A model generated the notes under the pieces. That model did no database searches. It had not been told where the DNA came from and saw only the letters and a program-made list of their open reading frames with translations. Of a stretch of 45,917 bases of DNA, positions 29,746 to 37,156 are shown one piece after another (within the stretch, counting starts at the first letter, position 1; each line of letters begins with the position of its first letter). Position numbers and translations under genes: made by a program. Origin of the DNA: a virus; IMG/VR virus record IMGVR_UViG_3300032242_001593, positions 1-45,917 of that record; one strand, 5' to 3'.

Positions 29746-30251
29746 TGATTAAATTTCGTGAATTTATCAGTGAAGGTGGTTACAACGTTCCTGTTGTATC
29801 GTTGGATAAGGAAAAGGTTGACTTATCCAACGAATCCACCCGAAATGAAATTAATAGAAACCTTGCAGCGGTCTTGTCAAGTGGATCAACTAACCCCTAT
29901 GGCAGCTGGATAAGAATTAGCAAGGTTCTATCAATGTATGGAGTTAACTTACCAAGAGTTACATTCCAAGACGCAGAAGAAGGCGAAGAAGTTGTAGAAA
30001 TAAATCAGTTTGGTGAGAAATGGGGTGCAAGTCTTGACGGCACCGTTACTCAACCAAACGATATTGGATATCCTGATTACTATCTTTATTTCAATTACGG
30101 AATAGGTGAAAATGGGTTCTATGAGTCTTTCGCAACGGTAACGGATGAAGAAGGACTAAATGATTTTATTGGTGATGATGTTGATGAGGCAGATGAAATA
30201 TTGCCCGACGAACTCACACCAAAGGATCAATTAGAAGTAACACCACAATAA
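29745..30251 (+). CDS. Conserved phage protein with capsid-targeting-like N-terminus
   Basis: 168 residues from ATG 29745 (TAATG overlap with the previous stop); the frame is open back to 29718 but that part is shadow. The first ten residues M-I-K-F-R-E-F-I-S-E are nearly the T4 internal-protein peptide, with I-S-E as the potential cleavage site. The rest is acidic: N-E-S-T-R-N-E-I-N-R-N-L (about 28-39), N-P-Y-G-S-W (about 50-55), P-D-Y-Y-L-Y-F-N-Y (about 104-112), then a strongly acidic tail. Conserved in T4-like phages, function unknown. Packaging in the capsid is inferred from the peptide. Confidence 0.7.
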   Translation: MIKFREFISEGGYNVPVVSLDKEKVDLSNESTRNEINRNLAAVLSSGSTNPYGSWIRISKVLSMYGVNLPRVTFQDAEEGEEVVEINQFGEKWGASLDGTVTQPNDIGYPDYYLYFNYGIGENGFYESFATVTDEEGLNDFIGDDVDEADEILPDELTPKDQLEVTPQ

Positions 30252-30255
30252 CATT

Positions 30256-30642
30256 ATGTTTCAAAATTTGAATGAAGAAAACTTTATGATGTATGCGGTT
30301 AAGTGTTATACTTCTCCGCATTGCATTTTGTCTGAATTTGAAAGCGATATTAAAAGAACCAAATATCTAAAAAGATTGTTTCGTAGATATAAGGCGACAG
30401 GTTCTTTGAAAGAAAGATTAATACTTAATCATATTATTTTATTGAATAATGTTTTTGGCCAAGAGGCAACATCAAGAATATTATTCTATAAAATAGACGA
30501 AAGAGATTATGATGTTTTGAAAACCTTTTTGTCTTATCTTAATATTATGCCTGAATATGTGACTGGTATAAGAGGTAAAGACATAAATGTATCAGAAATA
30601 TTTATAGACCAATATGTCGCGGATATATTGAGGAAGATATGA
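30256..30642 (+). CDS. Small conserved phage protein (helical)
   Basis: 128 residues, mostly helical and basic: L-N-E-E-N-F-M-M-Y-A-V-K-C-Y (5-18), R-T-K-Y-L-K-R-L-F-R-R-Y (about 33-44) and L-I-L-N-H-I-I-L-L-N-N-V-F-G (about 55-68). Proteins of this form are common in the structural region of T4-like cyanophage-type genomes, but I know no function. No targeting-like peptide is present. The end overlaps the next ATG (ATGA). A possible scaffold or regulator; not assignable from sequence. Confidence 0.65.
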   Translation: MFQNLNEENFMMYAVKCYTSPHCILSEFESDIKRTKYLKRLFRRYKATGSLKERLILNHIILLNNVFGQEATSRILFYKIDERDYDVLKTFLSYLNIMPEYVTGIRGKDINVSEIFIDQYVADILRKI

Positions 30643-31139
30643 AAACTTTTAAACAGTTTATCAACGAAAAAGGAAGATGTTGGCCTGGTCATAAACCAGT
30701 TCCAGGTAAACCTGCATATTCTCCTGGTAGCTGCAAAAAAGAAGATCATGTAAAAGAATTAGAAAATGGTCTAAAACGATTAGATAGCCATGACTATGAA
30801 ACAATTAACAAGTTGATGATGAGAATATCTAAAGACCACGGTATAACAGGCCAAGAGTTACATAACGATTTTAAATCAAAACACGGAAAAACTCCGGACG
30901 ATTGGATTAATGAGGACTTAAGACAGTGGTTTAAGCAAAAATGGGTCCGCATGGACACCAAAGGTAATATTAAAGGTGGCTGTGCAAGAGAAAAAGGAGA
31001 AGGTAAACCAAAATGTTTGCCTCAAGCAAAAGCACACTCACTAGGTAAAAAAGGTCGAGCGTCAGCTGCACAAAGAAAACGTCGTGAAGATCCAAATCCA
31101 GAACGGCGCGGTAAAGCAATAAATGTTAGGACAAAATAA
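30639..31139 (+). CDS. Basic protein with capsid-targeting-like N-terminus (DUF5872-like)
   Basis: 166 residues, strongly basic. Residues 1-10 (M-K-T-F-K-Q-F-I-N-E) are the clearest targeting-like peptide in the window, directly comparable to T4 IPIII. Then C-W-P-G-H-K-P-V-P-G-K-P-A-Y (14-27), a helical middle, and R-Q-W-F-K-Q-K-W-V-R-M-D-T-K-G (about 96-110) with C-A-R-E-K-G-E-G-K-P-K-C (about 115-126), a block resembling DUF5872-type proteins, ending in K-R-R-E-D-P-N-P-E-R-R-G-K-A. The charge suggests binding to packaged DNA. Overlaps both neighbours, so co-translated. Confidence 0.72.
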   Translation: MKTFKQFINEKGRCWPGHKPVPGKPAYSPGSCKKEDHVKELENGLKRLDSHDYETINKLMMRISKDHGITGQELHNDFKSKHGKTPDDWINEDLRQWFKQKWVRMDTKGNIKGGCAREKGEGKPKCLPQAKAHSLGKKGRASAAQRKRREDPNPERRGKAINVRTK

Positions 31140-32153
31140 ATGAAAACATTAAAAGAAGTATTAGGAAAAATTGAAAATCTAGATGAAAAAAATAAACCAA
31201 CAAGTCCTGATAAATGGGCTCGCGCCAAAGCTGCAGCCAAATCTAAGTTCGCTGTTTACCCTTCTGCATACGCTAATGCTTGGGCTTCAAAGAAGTACAA
31301 GTCGATGGGTGGTGGTTGGAGAAGTACCAAAGAAGAATTTGAATTAGAAGAAGAACAGAAAAAAATTGATAAAACTAAAATAGAAAAATTTCATAAAAAG
31401 TTAGATACACTCGTTCATTCGACTTTTGGAAAAAGACCTGATGAAAAAAAGATGAAAGAAGATGTTGAAGTTATTTGGGAAGCAAAAGACGAAGATGAAG
31501 ATGATATGCCCGATAATGAGGTAGAAGTATTTGATTACGACACAAACTACTTCCATGTTTGCCCGCTAGCAACAAAATTATACAAAGACATCGAAGATAA
31601 AATTGAAGATGATGAGTATGATTTATTTGAAGGCATGGCCAAATTACAAGATTGCATTTTCTTTATTGAAAAACACCTAAAAGAAAAGAAAGGTTCACCA
31701 AAAGAAGATGACATGGGTTATCTTCTCATGGCTCAAAATATAAAAGATCAATTAGATCGTATGTTATCGATGACCACACCAGAGATGCGTATGGAACATG
31801 GATATTTACAAGGCCACATTGAAACAATTAAAGAACTTCTTGATTGGGAAAACCGTAAAGAAGAATTAGACGAAGAATATGAATGGCTAGAAGAATCTGC
31901 AGCATGGAAACGCAAAGAAGGAAAGAGTCCTACTGGCGGACTAAATGCAAAAGGTATTGCATCTTATCGCCGAGAAAATCCAGGTTCAAAATTAAAGATG
32001 GCAGTCACAGGTAAAGTAAAACCTGGTTCTAAAGCAGCAAAGCGTCGCAAGTCATTCTGCGCTCGTATGTCCGGAATGAAAGGTCCAATGAAGAAGCCAA
32101 ATGGTGAACCAACCCGTAAAGCTTTATCATTAAGGAAATGGAAATGCCGGTAA
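31140..32153 (+). CDS. Modular basic/acidic head-content protein (DUF6321-like C-terminus)
   Basis: 337 residues in three parts. The N-terminus begins M-K-T-L-K-E-V-L-G-K-I-E, a weaker version of the targeting-like peptide, then W-A-R-A-K-A-A-A-K-S-K-F-A-V-Y-P-S-A-Y-A (about 26-45) and G-G-G-W-R-S (57-62). The middle (about 75-245) is acidic and helical. The C-terminus has G-G-L-N-A-K-G-I-A-S-Y-R-R-E-N-P-G (about 268-284) and R-R-K-S-F-C-A-R-M-S-G-M-K-G-P (about 302-316), a basic block of the DUF6321 type found widely in phages. DNA or capsid binding is inference. The ATG follows the previous stop directly. Confidence 0.7.
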   Translation: MKTLKEVLGKIENLDEKNKPTSPDKWARAKAAAKSKFAVYPSAYANAWASKKYKSMGGGWRSTKEEFELEEEQKKIDKTKIEKFHKKLDTLVHSTFGKRPDEKKMKEDVEVIWEAKDEDEDDMPDNEVEVFDYDTNYFHVCPLATKLYKDIEDKIEDDEYDLFEGMAKLQDCIFFIEKHLKEKKGSPKEDDMGYLLMAQNIKDQLDRMLSMTTPEMRMEHGYLQGHIETIKELLDWENRKEELDEEYEWLEESAAWKRKEGKSPTGGLNAKGIASYRRENPGSKLKMAVTGKVKPGSKAAKRRKSFCARMSGMKGPMKKPNGEPTRKALSLRKWKCR

Positions 32154-32365
32154 AATCATTTAAAACATTTTTAGATGAAATGGGTGGCGGCGCCGGTGGC
32201 GCAGCCGCAGCAGGGCCAACAAATACAGCTGGCGGTGGACAAGTTGCTGGTATTGGTGTGGGCCCACAAGGTGAGCCTGGTGTTGATATTAGAAAAAATA
32301 AGAAAAAAAGAACGGCAGATCCAAGACTTCCTATGGGAATGGGTAGAAGAAAAAAAGTAGGTTGA
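32144..32365 (+). CDS. Small Gly/Ala-rich protein with capsid-targeting-like N-terminus
   Basis: 73 residues from ATG 32144, preferred over 32138 because AAGGA lies at a better distance. Residues 1-12 (M-P-V-K-S-F-K-T-F-L-D-E) are the targeting-like peptide with L-D-E as possible cleavage site. The rest is a Gly/Ala/Pro-rich flexible chain with a basic C-terminus (R-K-N-K-K-K-R, then G-R-R-K-K-V-G). Size and composition fit a small internal head peptide like those released from T4 internal proteins. It overlaps the end of the previous gene. Confidence 0.65.
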   Translation: MPVKSFKTFLDEMGGGAGGAAAAGPTNTAGGGQVAGIGVGPQGEPGVDIRKNKKKRTADPRLPMGMGRRKKVG

Positions 32366-32366
32366 A

Positions 32367-32978
32367 ATGATAACCGAAAGCCAGCTGGCATCTATACTTC
32401 CACTCAACAAAAATATATCAAATTTAACAAACGCTTTAAATCAAATATTACCAAAGTACGACATTACGACATCTGATCGTATTGCGTCTTTTATTGGTCA
32501 GTGTGCCGTAGAAAGTTGTGAGTTTACGGTATTTGAAGAAAATTTAAAGTATTCAGCAAAAGGCTTGATGGGTGTTTGGCCGAATCATTTTCCAACAGAA
32601 GATATTGCAAAACAATACCAATATAAGCCAGAGATGATAGCTAACCTTGTATATGCAAATTTACTTGGAAATGGACCCACCGAGTCTGGTGATGGATGGA
32701 AATACAGAGGTCGTGGCGCCATACAACTAACGGGTAAATCAAACTGGACAAAATTCTCATCGTATTTGAATAAGAGTATCAATGATACCTTGTCCTACGG
32801 CGGAACATTATCTGGCCAAATAGAGTCTGCTTGTTTTTTCTGGTATATGAACAAATTGAATACGTATGCCGATCAAAAAGACATTATTACACTTACCAAA
32901 CACGTTAACGGATCTAGATGCTTGGGACTAGAAAACCGAACAAAATACTGGAAAAAAGCTTTACAGATATTGACTTAG
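32367..32978 (+). CDS. Endolysin, glycoside hydrolase family 19 (chitinase-like)
   Basis: 203 residues, a single catalytic domain that should cleave peptidoglycan glycan strands at lysis. R-I-A-S-F-I-G-Q-C-A-V-E-S-C-E-F (about 37-52) contains the catalytic Glu of family 19, followed by N-L-K-Y-S-A-K-G-L (about 58-66), F-P-T-E-D-I-A and the signature Y-R-G-R-G-A-I-Q-L-T-G-K-S-N-W (about 111-125). No signal peptide, so it needs a holin, which probably follows at 33016. First gene of the lysis block; a late promoter lies at its stop for the next genes. Confidence 0.92.
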   Translation: MITESQLASILPLNKNISNLTNALNQILPKYDITTSDRIASFIGQCAVESCEFTVFEENLKYSAKGLMGVWPNHFPTEDIAKQYQYKPEMIANLVYANLLGNGPTESGDGWKYRGRGAIQLTGKSNWTKFSSYLNKSINDTLSYGGTLSGQIESACFFWYMNKLNTYADQKDIITLTKHVNGSRCLGLENRTKYWKKALQILT

Positions 32979-32986
32979 TATAAATA
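32979..32986 (+). promoter_or_regulatory. T4-type late promoter box TATAAATA
   Basis: Exact TATAAATA directly after the endolysin stop codon and 29 bases before the holin-like gene, followed by a GTGGAGAAAT ribosome site. It is expected to time expression of the lysis proteins late in infection. Confidence 0.7.
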
Positions 32987-33015
32987 CAAGTATATAATAA
33001 CCGTGGAGAAATATT

Positions 33016-33291
33016 ATGATAGAACAATTCACATCATTTATTACGTTATTTCGTCAGGGAAAGGAATTAACACACTCTGCGACCTGGAAGAATAGAACGA
33101 TAGCAACAAATTGCTTGGTTTCTGTTTTTGGTGCCGTTCTAGTTATCGCAAAGGGATACGGATATGATTTTCCTATCAACGAAGAGAGCATTCAAAACAT
33201 CGCAGTGGGTGCTGTTGCTGTTGTTGGTGCTATCAACGCCGTCATGCACGTTATCACATCTTCAAAGGTCGGATTGCCGGCCAAAAGTTGA
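33016..33291 (+). CDS. Putative holin (two membrane segments)
   Basis: 91 residues with a basic/hydrophilic N-terminus (about 1-33), a first hydrophobic segment N-C-L-V-S-V-F-G-A-V-L-V-I-A (about 34-47), a short Tyr/Asp loop, and a second segment I-A-V-G-A-V-A-V-V-G-A-I-N-A-V-M-H-V-I (about 61-79). Size, two-helix topology and position right after the endolysin fit a class II holin that permeabilises the inner membrane. Assignment is by context and topology, not by family match. A second reading frame overlaps its 3' half (33164-33412). Confidence 0.6.
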   Translation: MIEQFTSFITLFRQGKELTHSATWKNRTIATNCLVSVFGAVLVIAKGYGYDFPINEESIQNIAVGAVAVVGAINAVMHVITSSKVGLPAKS

Positions 33292-33412
33292 AATATCTGA
33301 CGTTTATGATGAGTATGGGAGAAAAAAAATTGAAGATTCGAAGATAATTGAATCTGGTATAAAAAATGGAAGCATACCCATCATTGTCGGGTTTACGTGT
33401 AAGTTAAATTAA
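33164..33412 (+). CDS. Possible embedded outer-membrane spannin-like lipoprotein
   Basis: 82-residue frame starting inside the holin-like gene and running 121 bases past it. The N-terminus has basic residues (K-R-A-F-K), then W-V-L-L-L-L-L-V-L-S-T-P-S-C (15-28), a lipoprotein-signal-like end with a lipobox that is not canonical. The mature part is charged and short, ending I-P-I-I-V-G-F-T-C. AAAGGGA lies about 8 bases before the ATG. Embedded lipoprotein genes next to holin/endolysin are typical of phage spannins. The Leu run could also be a by-product of GCT/GTT codons in the other frame, so this is tentative. Confidence 0.4.
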   Translation: MIFLSTKRAFKTSQWVLLLLLVLSTPSCTLSHLQRSDCRPKVEISDVYDEYGRKKIEDSKIIESGIKNGSIPIIVGFTCKLN

Positions 33413-33432
33413 AATTTTATTAGGAGAAGATT

Positions 33433-33789
33433 ATGTCAATTCTTTCAGATATCGTTGCAGAAGTAATTACCCTCGAGCATAAGTTATTGGCTGCTTTCGA
33501 AGCAAGCCCTGTTGGTAAGATGATCGAAGATGATTTTAAGGCCGCAGTCAAAGAACTAGAATCGGTTGCTGCACATGACTTAGCAAATGTTGTTAAGACC
33601 ATTGGCGTTGCTATTCTAGAAGGTTTGGCAACTAGTGGCGGAAATACAACAGCTGCTATTGCTGCAGGTATCGCTGCTGCTGGTCCTGCATTTAAGGCGG
33701 CAGAAGCTGATATTTCACAAAAGACAGTAACAACACTTGTTGGCACAGTTGTCAATCAGTTAGCAGTTGTTGCTCCAGTAACAAAGTAA
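33433..33789 (+). CDS. Small Ala-rich hypothetical protein
   Basis: 118 residues: amphipathic N-terminal helix region (I-V-A-E-V-I-T-L-E-H-K-L-L-A-A-F), an acidic/basic helical middle, then an Ala/Gly-rich stretch A-A-I-A-A-G-I-A-A-A-G-P-A-F (about 73-86) and T-T-L-V-G-T-V-V-N-Q-L-A-V-V (about 99-112) that could insert weakly into membranes. Strong ribosome site (TTAGGAGAAGATT). Position between holin-like genes and a terminator suggests a lysis or membrane accessory role, but I do not recognise the family. Confidence 0.6.
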   Translation: MSILSDIVAEVITLEHKLLAAFEASPVGKMIEDDFKAAVKELESVAAHDLANVVKTIGVAILEGLATSGGNTTAAIAAGIAAAGPAFKAAEADISQKTVTTLVGTVVNQLAVVAPVTK

Positions 33790-33804
33790 CTAATAAATTA
33801 GAGG

Positions 33805-33838
33805 CCCATTGGCGGTACCGATGGGTTTACTATATTTT
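33805..33838 (+). terminator. Rho-independent terminator-like hairpin
   Basis: CCCATTGG, loop CGGTA, CCGATGGG form an 8-pair stem (one G-U), followed by TTTACTATATTTT. It lies 16 bases after the stop of the Ala-rich gene and would end the lysis transcript. Confidence 0.65.
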
Positions 33839-33849
33839 AGAAGGTGACC

Positions 33850-34278
33850 ATGGCCAGCACAGAGCAGGACATAACTACAATAAAAGTAGATGTTGGTGTA
33901 TTAAAAACACAAATTGATTTGATTACCAAATTGTGTGGTAAGATGGATGATGTTATTGAAAAATTAGTTCAACAACACGACCGCCATTTAGCCAAGGTAT
34001 ACACGGACATGGAAGATAGAAGAAGAGAAACTGATGCAGATGTGAAAGAAATTCACGGCCGCATTGATATAGTTTTGGATAAAGTCCAACAAGTTGAACT
34101 TAGACTCGTTGAAGAAATAAAAAGTCTGCGAGTCGATATGCAAAGCCGCGGCGTCGAAGAAAAAGAAATCTTAGATAAACTTCTTAAATGGAAATGGATG
34201 ATTGTAGGTGGTATTATTGTAGTCACATGGTTGATTTCTCACGTAGGTCCTGATACACTTGCTACATTAATGAAATAA
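33850..34278 (+). CDS. Coiled-coil protein with C-terminal membrane anchor
   Basis: 142 residues from ATG 33850 (AAGGTG just before; GTG 33844 is also open). A long coiled-coil-like region with heptads (about 10-110: V-L-K-T-Q-I-D-L-I, I-D-I-V-L-D-K-V-Q-Q-V-E-L-R-L) is followed by a single membrane segment W-M-I-V-G-G-I-I-V-V-T-W-L-I (about 116-129) and a short tail. Tail-anchored topology. It could be a lysis-associated or envelope protein, though i-spannins usually have the anchor at the N-terminus. It lies just after the terminator, so it probably starts a separate transcript or is read through. Confidence 0.65.
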   Translation: MASTEQDITTIKVDVGVLKTQIDLITKLCGKMDDVIEKLVQQHDRHLAKVYTDMEDRRRETDADVKEIHGRIDIVLDKVQQVELRLVEEIKSLRVDMQSRGVEEKEILDKLLKWKWMIVGGIIVVTWLISHVGPDTLATLMK

Positions 34279-34296
34279 TAAAGTGATTTTTATATT

Positions 34297-35301
34297 ATGA
34301 GTGTCTATATTGACCGAGCATTCTTGCTCCGCATTTCTGCCAAGCTTCCGCGTTTTGCACAAAAGAAAGATGACCTGTACAACTTCAGGTGTCCTCTCTG
34401 TGGCGATTCACAGAAAAATAAAACCAAATGCCGCGGTTATATTTACCGTAAGAAAAACGATTACTTCTATATGTGCCATAATTGCGGCGCATCTACCAAT
34501 TTCTATAACTTTTTGGAAAAGGTAGAACCAACTCTTATCAAAGAGTATGCACTGGAAAGATACAAAGACGGCAGTGCAAACAACTCACCAAAGCCAACTT
34601 TCTTCGAAGCAAAAATAAAACCTATATTCAGGGAAAAAATTGATTTACCGTCAATCGAATCTTTATCAGAAGAACATTTTGCTAGAGAGTATGTTACATC
34701 TAGGCAAATTCCTAGAAAATTTTGGTCGCAGTTGTATTTTGCCGAAGATTTTAAAAAGTTTGCAGAAGATAATGGTATTCATAACGAAGGCCTTAAAACC
34801 GACGACCAGCGATTGGTTATACCATTCTTTGATAAGAAAAAAGAACTGGTAGCTTTCCAAGGTCGAGCTCTTGGTAAATCTCCACTACGTTATATCACAC
34901 TCAAGACACACAATGATAACAATAAGGTCTATGGACTCGACCGAATTGACGAGGACAAGACGATCTATGTGACCGAAGGTCCTATTGACTCCATGTTCTT
35001 AGACAACGCCGTGGCGACTGCGGATTCAAATCTGGAGTCTATTGGTAAATTACTGGATAAAACAAAAGTGGTACTGGTATTTGACAATGAACCGCGCAAC
35101 AAAGAAATTTGCCATAAAATAGACAAGGCAATTGATAATCATTTTCAAGTTGTCATATGGCCAGAAATGGTAGAAGCCAAAGATATCAATGACATGATTC
35201 TTGACGGCTTGACATCTGAAGATATTCAAGATATTATTGAAAGTAATACGTTCGTTAATTTACGAGCTAAAGCGGAGTTTGTAAATTGGAAAAAGATATA
35301 A
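34297..35301 (+). CDS. 61: DNA primase (T4 gp61-like)
   Basis: 334 residues. N-terminal zinc-binding domain with C-P-L-C (32-35) and C-H-N-C (60-63), then a TOPRIM core: Y-V-T-E-G-P-I-D-S-M-F (about 228-238) with the conserved Glu, and V-V-L-V-F-D-N-E-P (about 257-265) with the acidic pair. It makes RNA primers on the lagging strand with gp41 helicase. Length matches T4 gp61. It is separated from the gp41 gene by 24 kb of glycan and late genes in this genome. It ends overlapping the next small gene by 16 bases. Confidence 0.94.
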   Translation: MSVYIDRAFLLRISAKLPRFAQKKDDLYNFRCPLCGDSQKNKTKCRGYIYRKKNDYFYMCHNCGASTNFYNFLEKVEPTLIKEYALERYKDGSANNSPKPTFFEAKIKPIFREKIDLPSIESLSEEHFAREYVTSRQIPRKFWSQLYFAEDFKKFAEDNGIHNEGLKTDDQRLVIPFFDKKKELVAFQGRALGKSPLRYITLKTHNDNNKVYGLDRIDEDKTIYVTEGPIDSMFLDNAVATADSNLESIGKLLDKTKVVLVFDNEPRNKEICHKIDKAIDNHFQVVIWPEMVEAKDINDMILDGLTSEDIQDIIESNTFVNLRAKAEFVNWKKI

Positions 35302-35768
35302 AAGATGTTGTTTATGAATGGGTTAATAAATTATCCAAAAGAAGAAAAGAAATAGATGGTCTAAGTCTTTGTCCTTTTTCTATGAAGGCGCTGGTCGAAA
35401 AAAAAGTTTTCTGGTACGACATGGAAGGCGATCCTGAAGTATACATAGAGAGCTGTCTTAGTAAATTGTTTGACTTTGAAGTAGCAATATTTTTCGATAC
35501 TAAAAAAGAATTGACCGATGAAAATTTGTCAGAGATAATAACCAATTTAAATAAAAAAAGAACAGATTTAATATTCTTGAAATCACATCCTGATAATGCA
35601 GGACATATTCAAGGCATTTTTACAGGCAATGGTTTTTATCCAGCTATATTAGCGCAACAGAAAGATAAATTGTTGTTGGCTCGTAGTGCTCTGAAAAAAA
35701 CAAATTATTATGATTTTTGGGACGACGAATATTTGAAAGAAATTTGGGGATACGGAAATGAATTATAA
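35286..35768 (+). CDS. Hypothetical protein (TTG start)
   Basis: 160 residues starting at TTG 35286 inside the primase 3' end; GCGGAG lies about 10 bases before it and no ATG is available before residue 40. The pattern L-S-L-C-P-F-S-M-K (about 27-35) recalls the 'LCPF' opening of DUF1415-like proteins, followed by E-V-A-I-F-F (about 65-70), T-D-L-I-F-L-K-S-H-P (about 95-104) and G-N-G-F-Y-P (about 116-121). Function unknown. Overlaps the LpxH-like gene by 11 bases, so the three genes are probably coupled. Confidence 0.65.
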   Translation: MEKDIKDVVYEWVNKLSKRRKEIDGLSLCPFSMKALVEKKVFWYDMEGDPEVYIESCLSKLFDFEVAIFFDTKKELTDENLSEIITNLNKKRTDLIFLKSHPDNAGHIQGIFTGNGFYPAILAQQKDKLLLARSALKKTNYYDFWDDEYLKEIWGYGNEL

Positions 35769-36507
35769 ATCTATCTTTATCTCCGATGTACATCTAGGAA
35801 CCAAAGGGTGCAAAGCAGATTTGCTTTGTAATTTTCTAAAGCAGAATAATTCTGATAATTTGTTCCTAGTCGGAGATATTATTGATGGGTGGAGATTAGA
35901 GCGTAAGTTCTATTGGCCACAGAGTCACAGTAATGTTATCCGCCGTATTCTAACAGCAGCCAAACGTGGCACTAATGTTGTGTACATTGTGGGTAACCAT
36001 GATGAAGTTTTAAGAAAGATTCTACCATTTGGCATATCTTTTGGTGAGATTAAATTAAAAAATCATCATAGATATACTGCTATTGATGGCAAAACTTATT
36101 TGGTTATACACGGCGATTTATTTGATACCGCAATTCGTAATAAATTAAAGTTCCTATATCATTTGGGTGACGTAATTTATGACCGTCTATTAGATCTAAA
36201 TCATGTGGTGAATTGGTTTCGAAAGAAATTCGGTCTCAAGTATTGGAGTCTAAGTGCGTATCTAAAAGGCAAAACAAAAGAAGCTGTTGCCTTTATGTCT
36301 GACTTTGAAAATTTGATTGCTGAGTATTGCACAAAGAAAAAAGCAGACGGAATTATCTGTGGGCACATTCACCATGCTGACATTAAAGATATTAATGGCA
36401 TCACCTATATGAATGATGGTGATTGGGTAGAAAGTTGTACAGCACTTGTTGAACATTATGATGGCAAGTGGGAAATTATTGATTGGAGAAAAGAAATTGA
36501 AAGTTAA
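35758..36507 (+). CDS. LpxH-like UDP-2,3-diacylglucosamine hydrolase / metallophosphoesterase
   Basis: 249 residues with all calcineurin-type metal motifs: S-D-V-H-L-G (9-14), G-D-I-I-D-G-W (39-45), G-N-H-D-E (79-83), H-G-D (119-121) and G-H-I-H-H-A-D (200-206). The G-D-I-x-D-x-W and W-x-K/R-x-K-F-G-L-K-Y-W stretches resemble LpxH-family enzymes acting on the lipid A precursor UDP-2,3-diacylglucosamine. If so, it is a host-derived metabolic gene affecting outer-membrane lipid synthesis; a different phosphoester substrate remains possible. Coupled by overlap to the gene before and to thyX after. Confidence 0.82.
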   Translation: MNYKSIFISDVHLGTKGCKADLLCNFLKQNNSDNLFLVGDIIDGWRLERKFYWPQSHSNVIRRILTAAKRGTNVVYIVGNHDEVLRKILPFGISFGEIKLKNHHRYTAIDGKTYLVIHGDLFDTAIRNKLKFLYHLGDVIYDRLLDLNHVVNWFRKKFGLKYWSLSAYLKGKTKEAVAFMSDFENLIAEYCTKKKADGIICGHIHHADIKDINGITYMNDGDWVESCTALVEHYDGKWEIIDWRKEIES

Positions 36508-37147
36508 GTTGATGTCTCATACGCAAACAGTAGATGGATTAAGTTTGACAGAACAAGTTGCATATGCAGCTAGAGTTTCGAACCCAGCAAATCAAGGTAA
36601 TAACGATACAGCTGAAAAGCTTGTCAAATACCTAATCAAGAACAAACATTGGTCGCCATTAGAGATGGTATCAGTTTGTTTGGAAATTGAAACAACACGG
36701 GACATTGCTCGCCAAATTTTGCGGCATCGTTCATTTAGTTTTCAAGAGTTCAGCCAACGTTATGCTGATCCAACAAAAGAATTAGATTTTGAAGTCAAAG
36801 AAGCAAGACTACAAGATTCAAGCAATAGACAGAATAGTATTAAAACTGATGACTATATGTTAGATGCTGCTTGGGATAATGTGCAACGAAATGTTATACG
36901 CGAAGCTCAAGCCGCATATAAGTGGGCAATAGAGAATGGTATTGCCAAAGAACAAGCAAGAGCAGTGTTACCTGAAGGCCTTACAGTATCAAGATTGTAT
37001 ATGACGGGAACACTTAGATCATGGTTGCACTACATAGAGATCCGCAGCGGTAACGGAACACAGAAAGAACATATGGATGTTGCTCGAGCCTGCGCCGATA
37101 TTATTACTGAAGTATTTCCATTAACTAAACAATTTGTACAAGAATGA
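36497..37147 (+). CDS. thyX: Flavin-dependent thymidylate synthase
   Basis: 216 residues from TTG 36497, giving M-K-V-K-L-M-S-H-T, a normal ThyX N-terminus; GGAG lies 8 bases before. The ATG at 36512 would drop the first strand. The ThyX motif R-H-R-S-F-S-F-Q-E-F-S-Q-R-Y (about 75-88) is complete. C-terminal R-L-Y-M-T-G-T-L-R-S-W-L-H-Y is also typical. It methylates dUMP to dTMP using FAD and methylenetetrahydrofolate, supplying dTTP for replication and possibly for dTDP-sugar synthesis by RfbA. Overlaps the LpxH-like gene by 11 bases; the RNR gene follows after 9 bases. Confidence 0.94.
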   Translation: MKVKLMSHTQTVDGLSLTEQVAYAARVSNPANQGNNDTAEKLVKYLIKNKHWSPLEMVSVCLEIETTRDIARQILRHRSFSFQEFSQRYADPTKELDFEVKEARLQDSSNRQNSIKTDDYMLDAAWDNVQRNVIREAQAAYKWAIENGIAKEQARAVLPEGLTVSRLYMTGTLRSWLHYIEIRSGNGTQKEHMDVARACADIITEVFPLTKQFVQE

Positions 37148-37156
37148 GGATCAATT

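Noticed and set aside
33420-33755. Minus-strand 111-aa Ala/Ser-rich frame
   Set aside because: Antisense of the Ala-rich lysis-region gene. All other genes are on the + strand and no start signal is visible.
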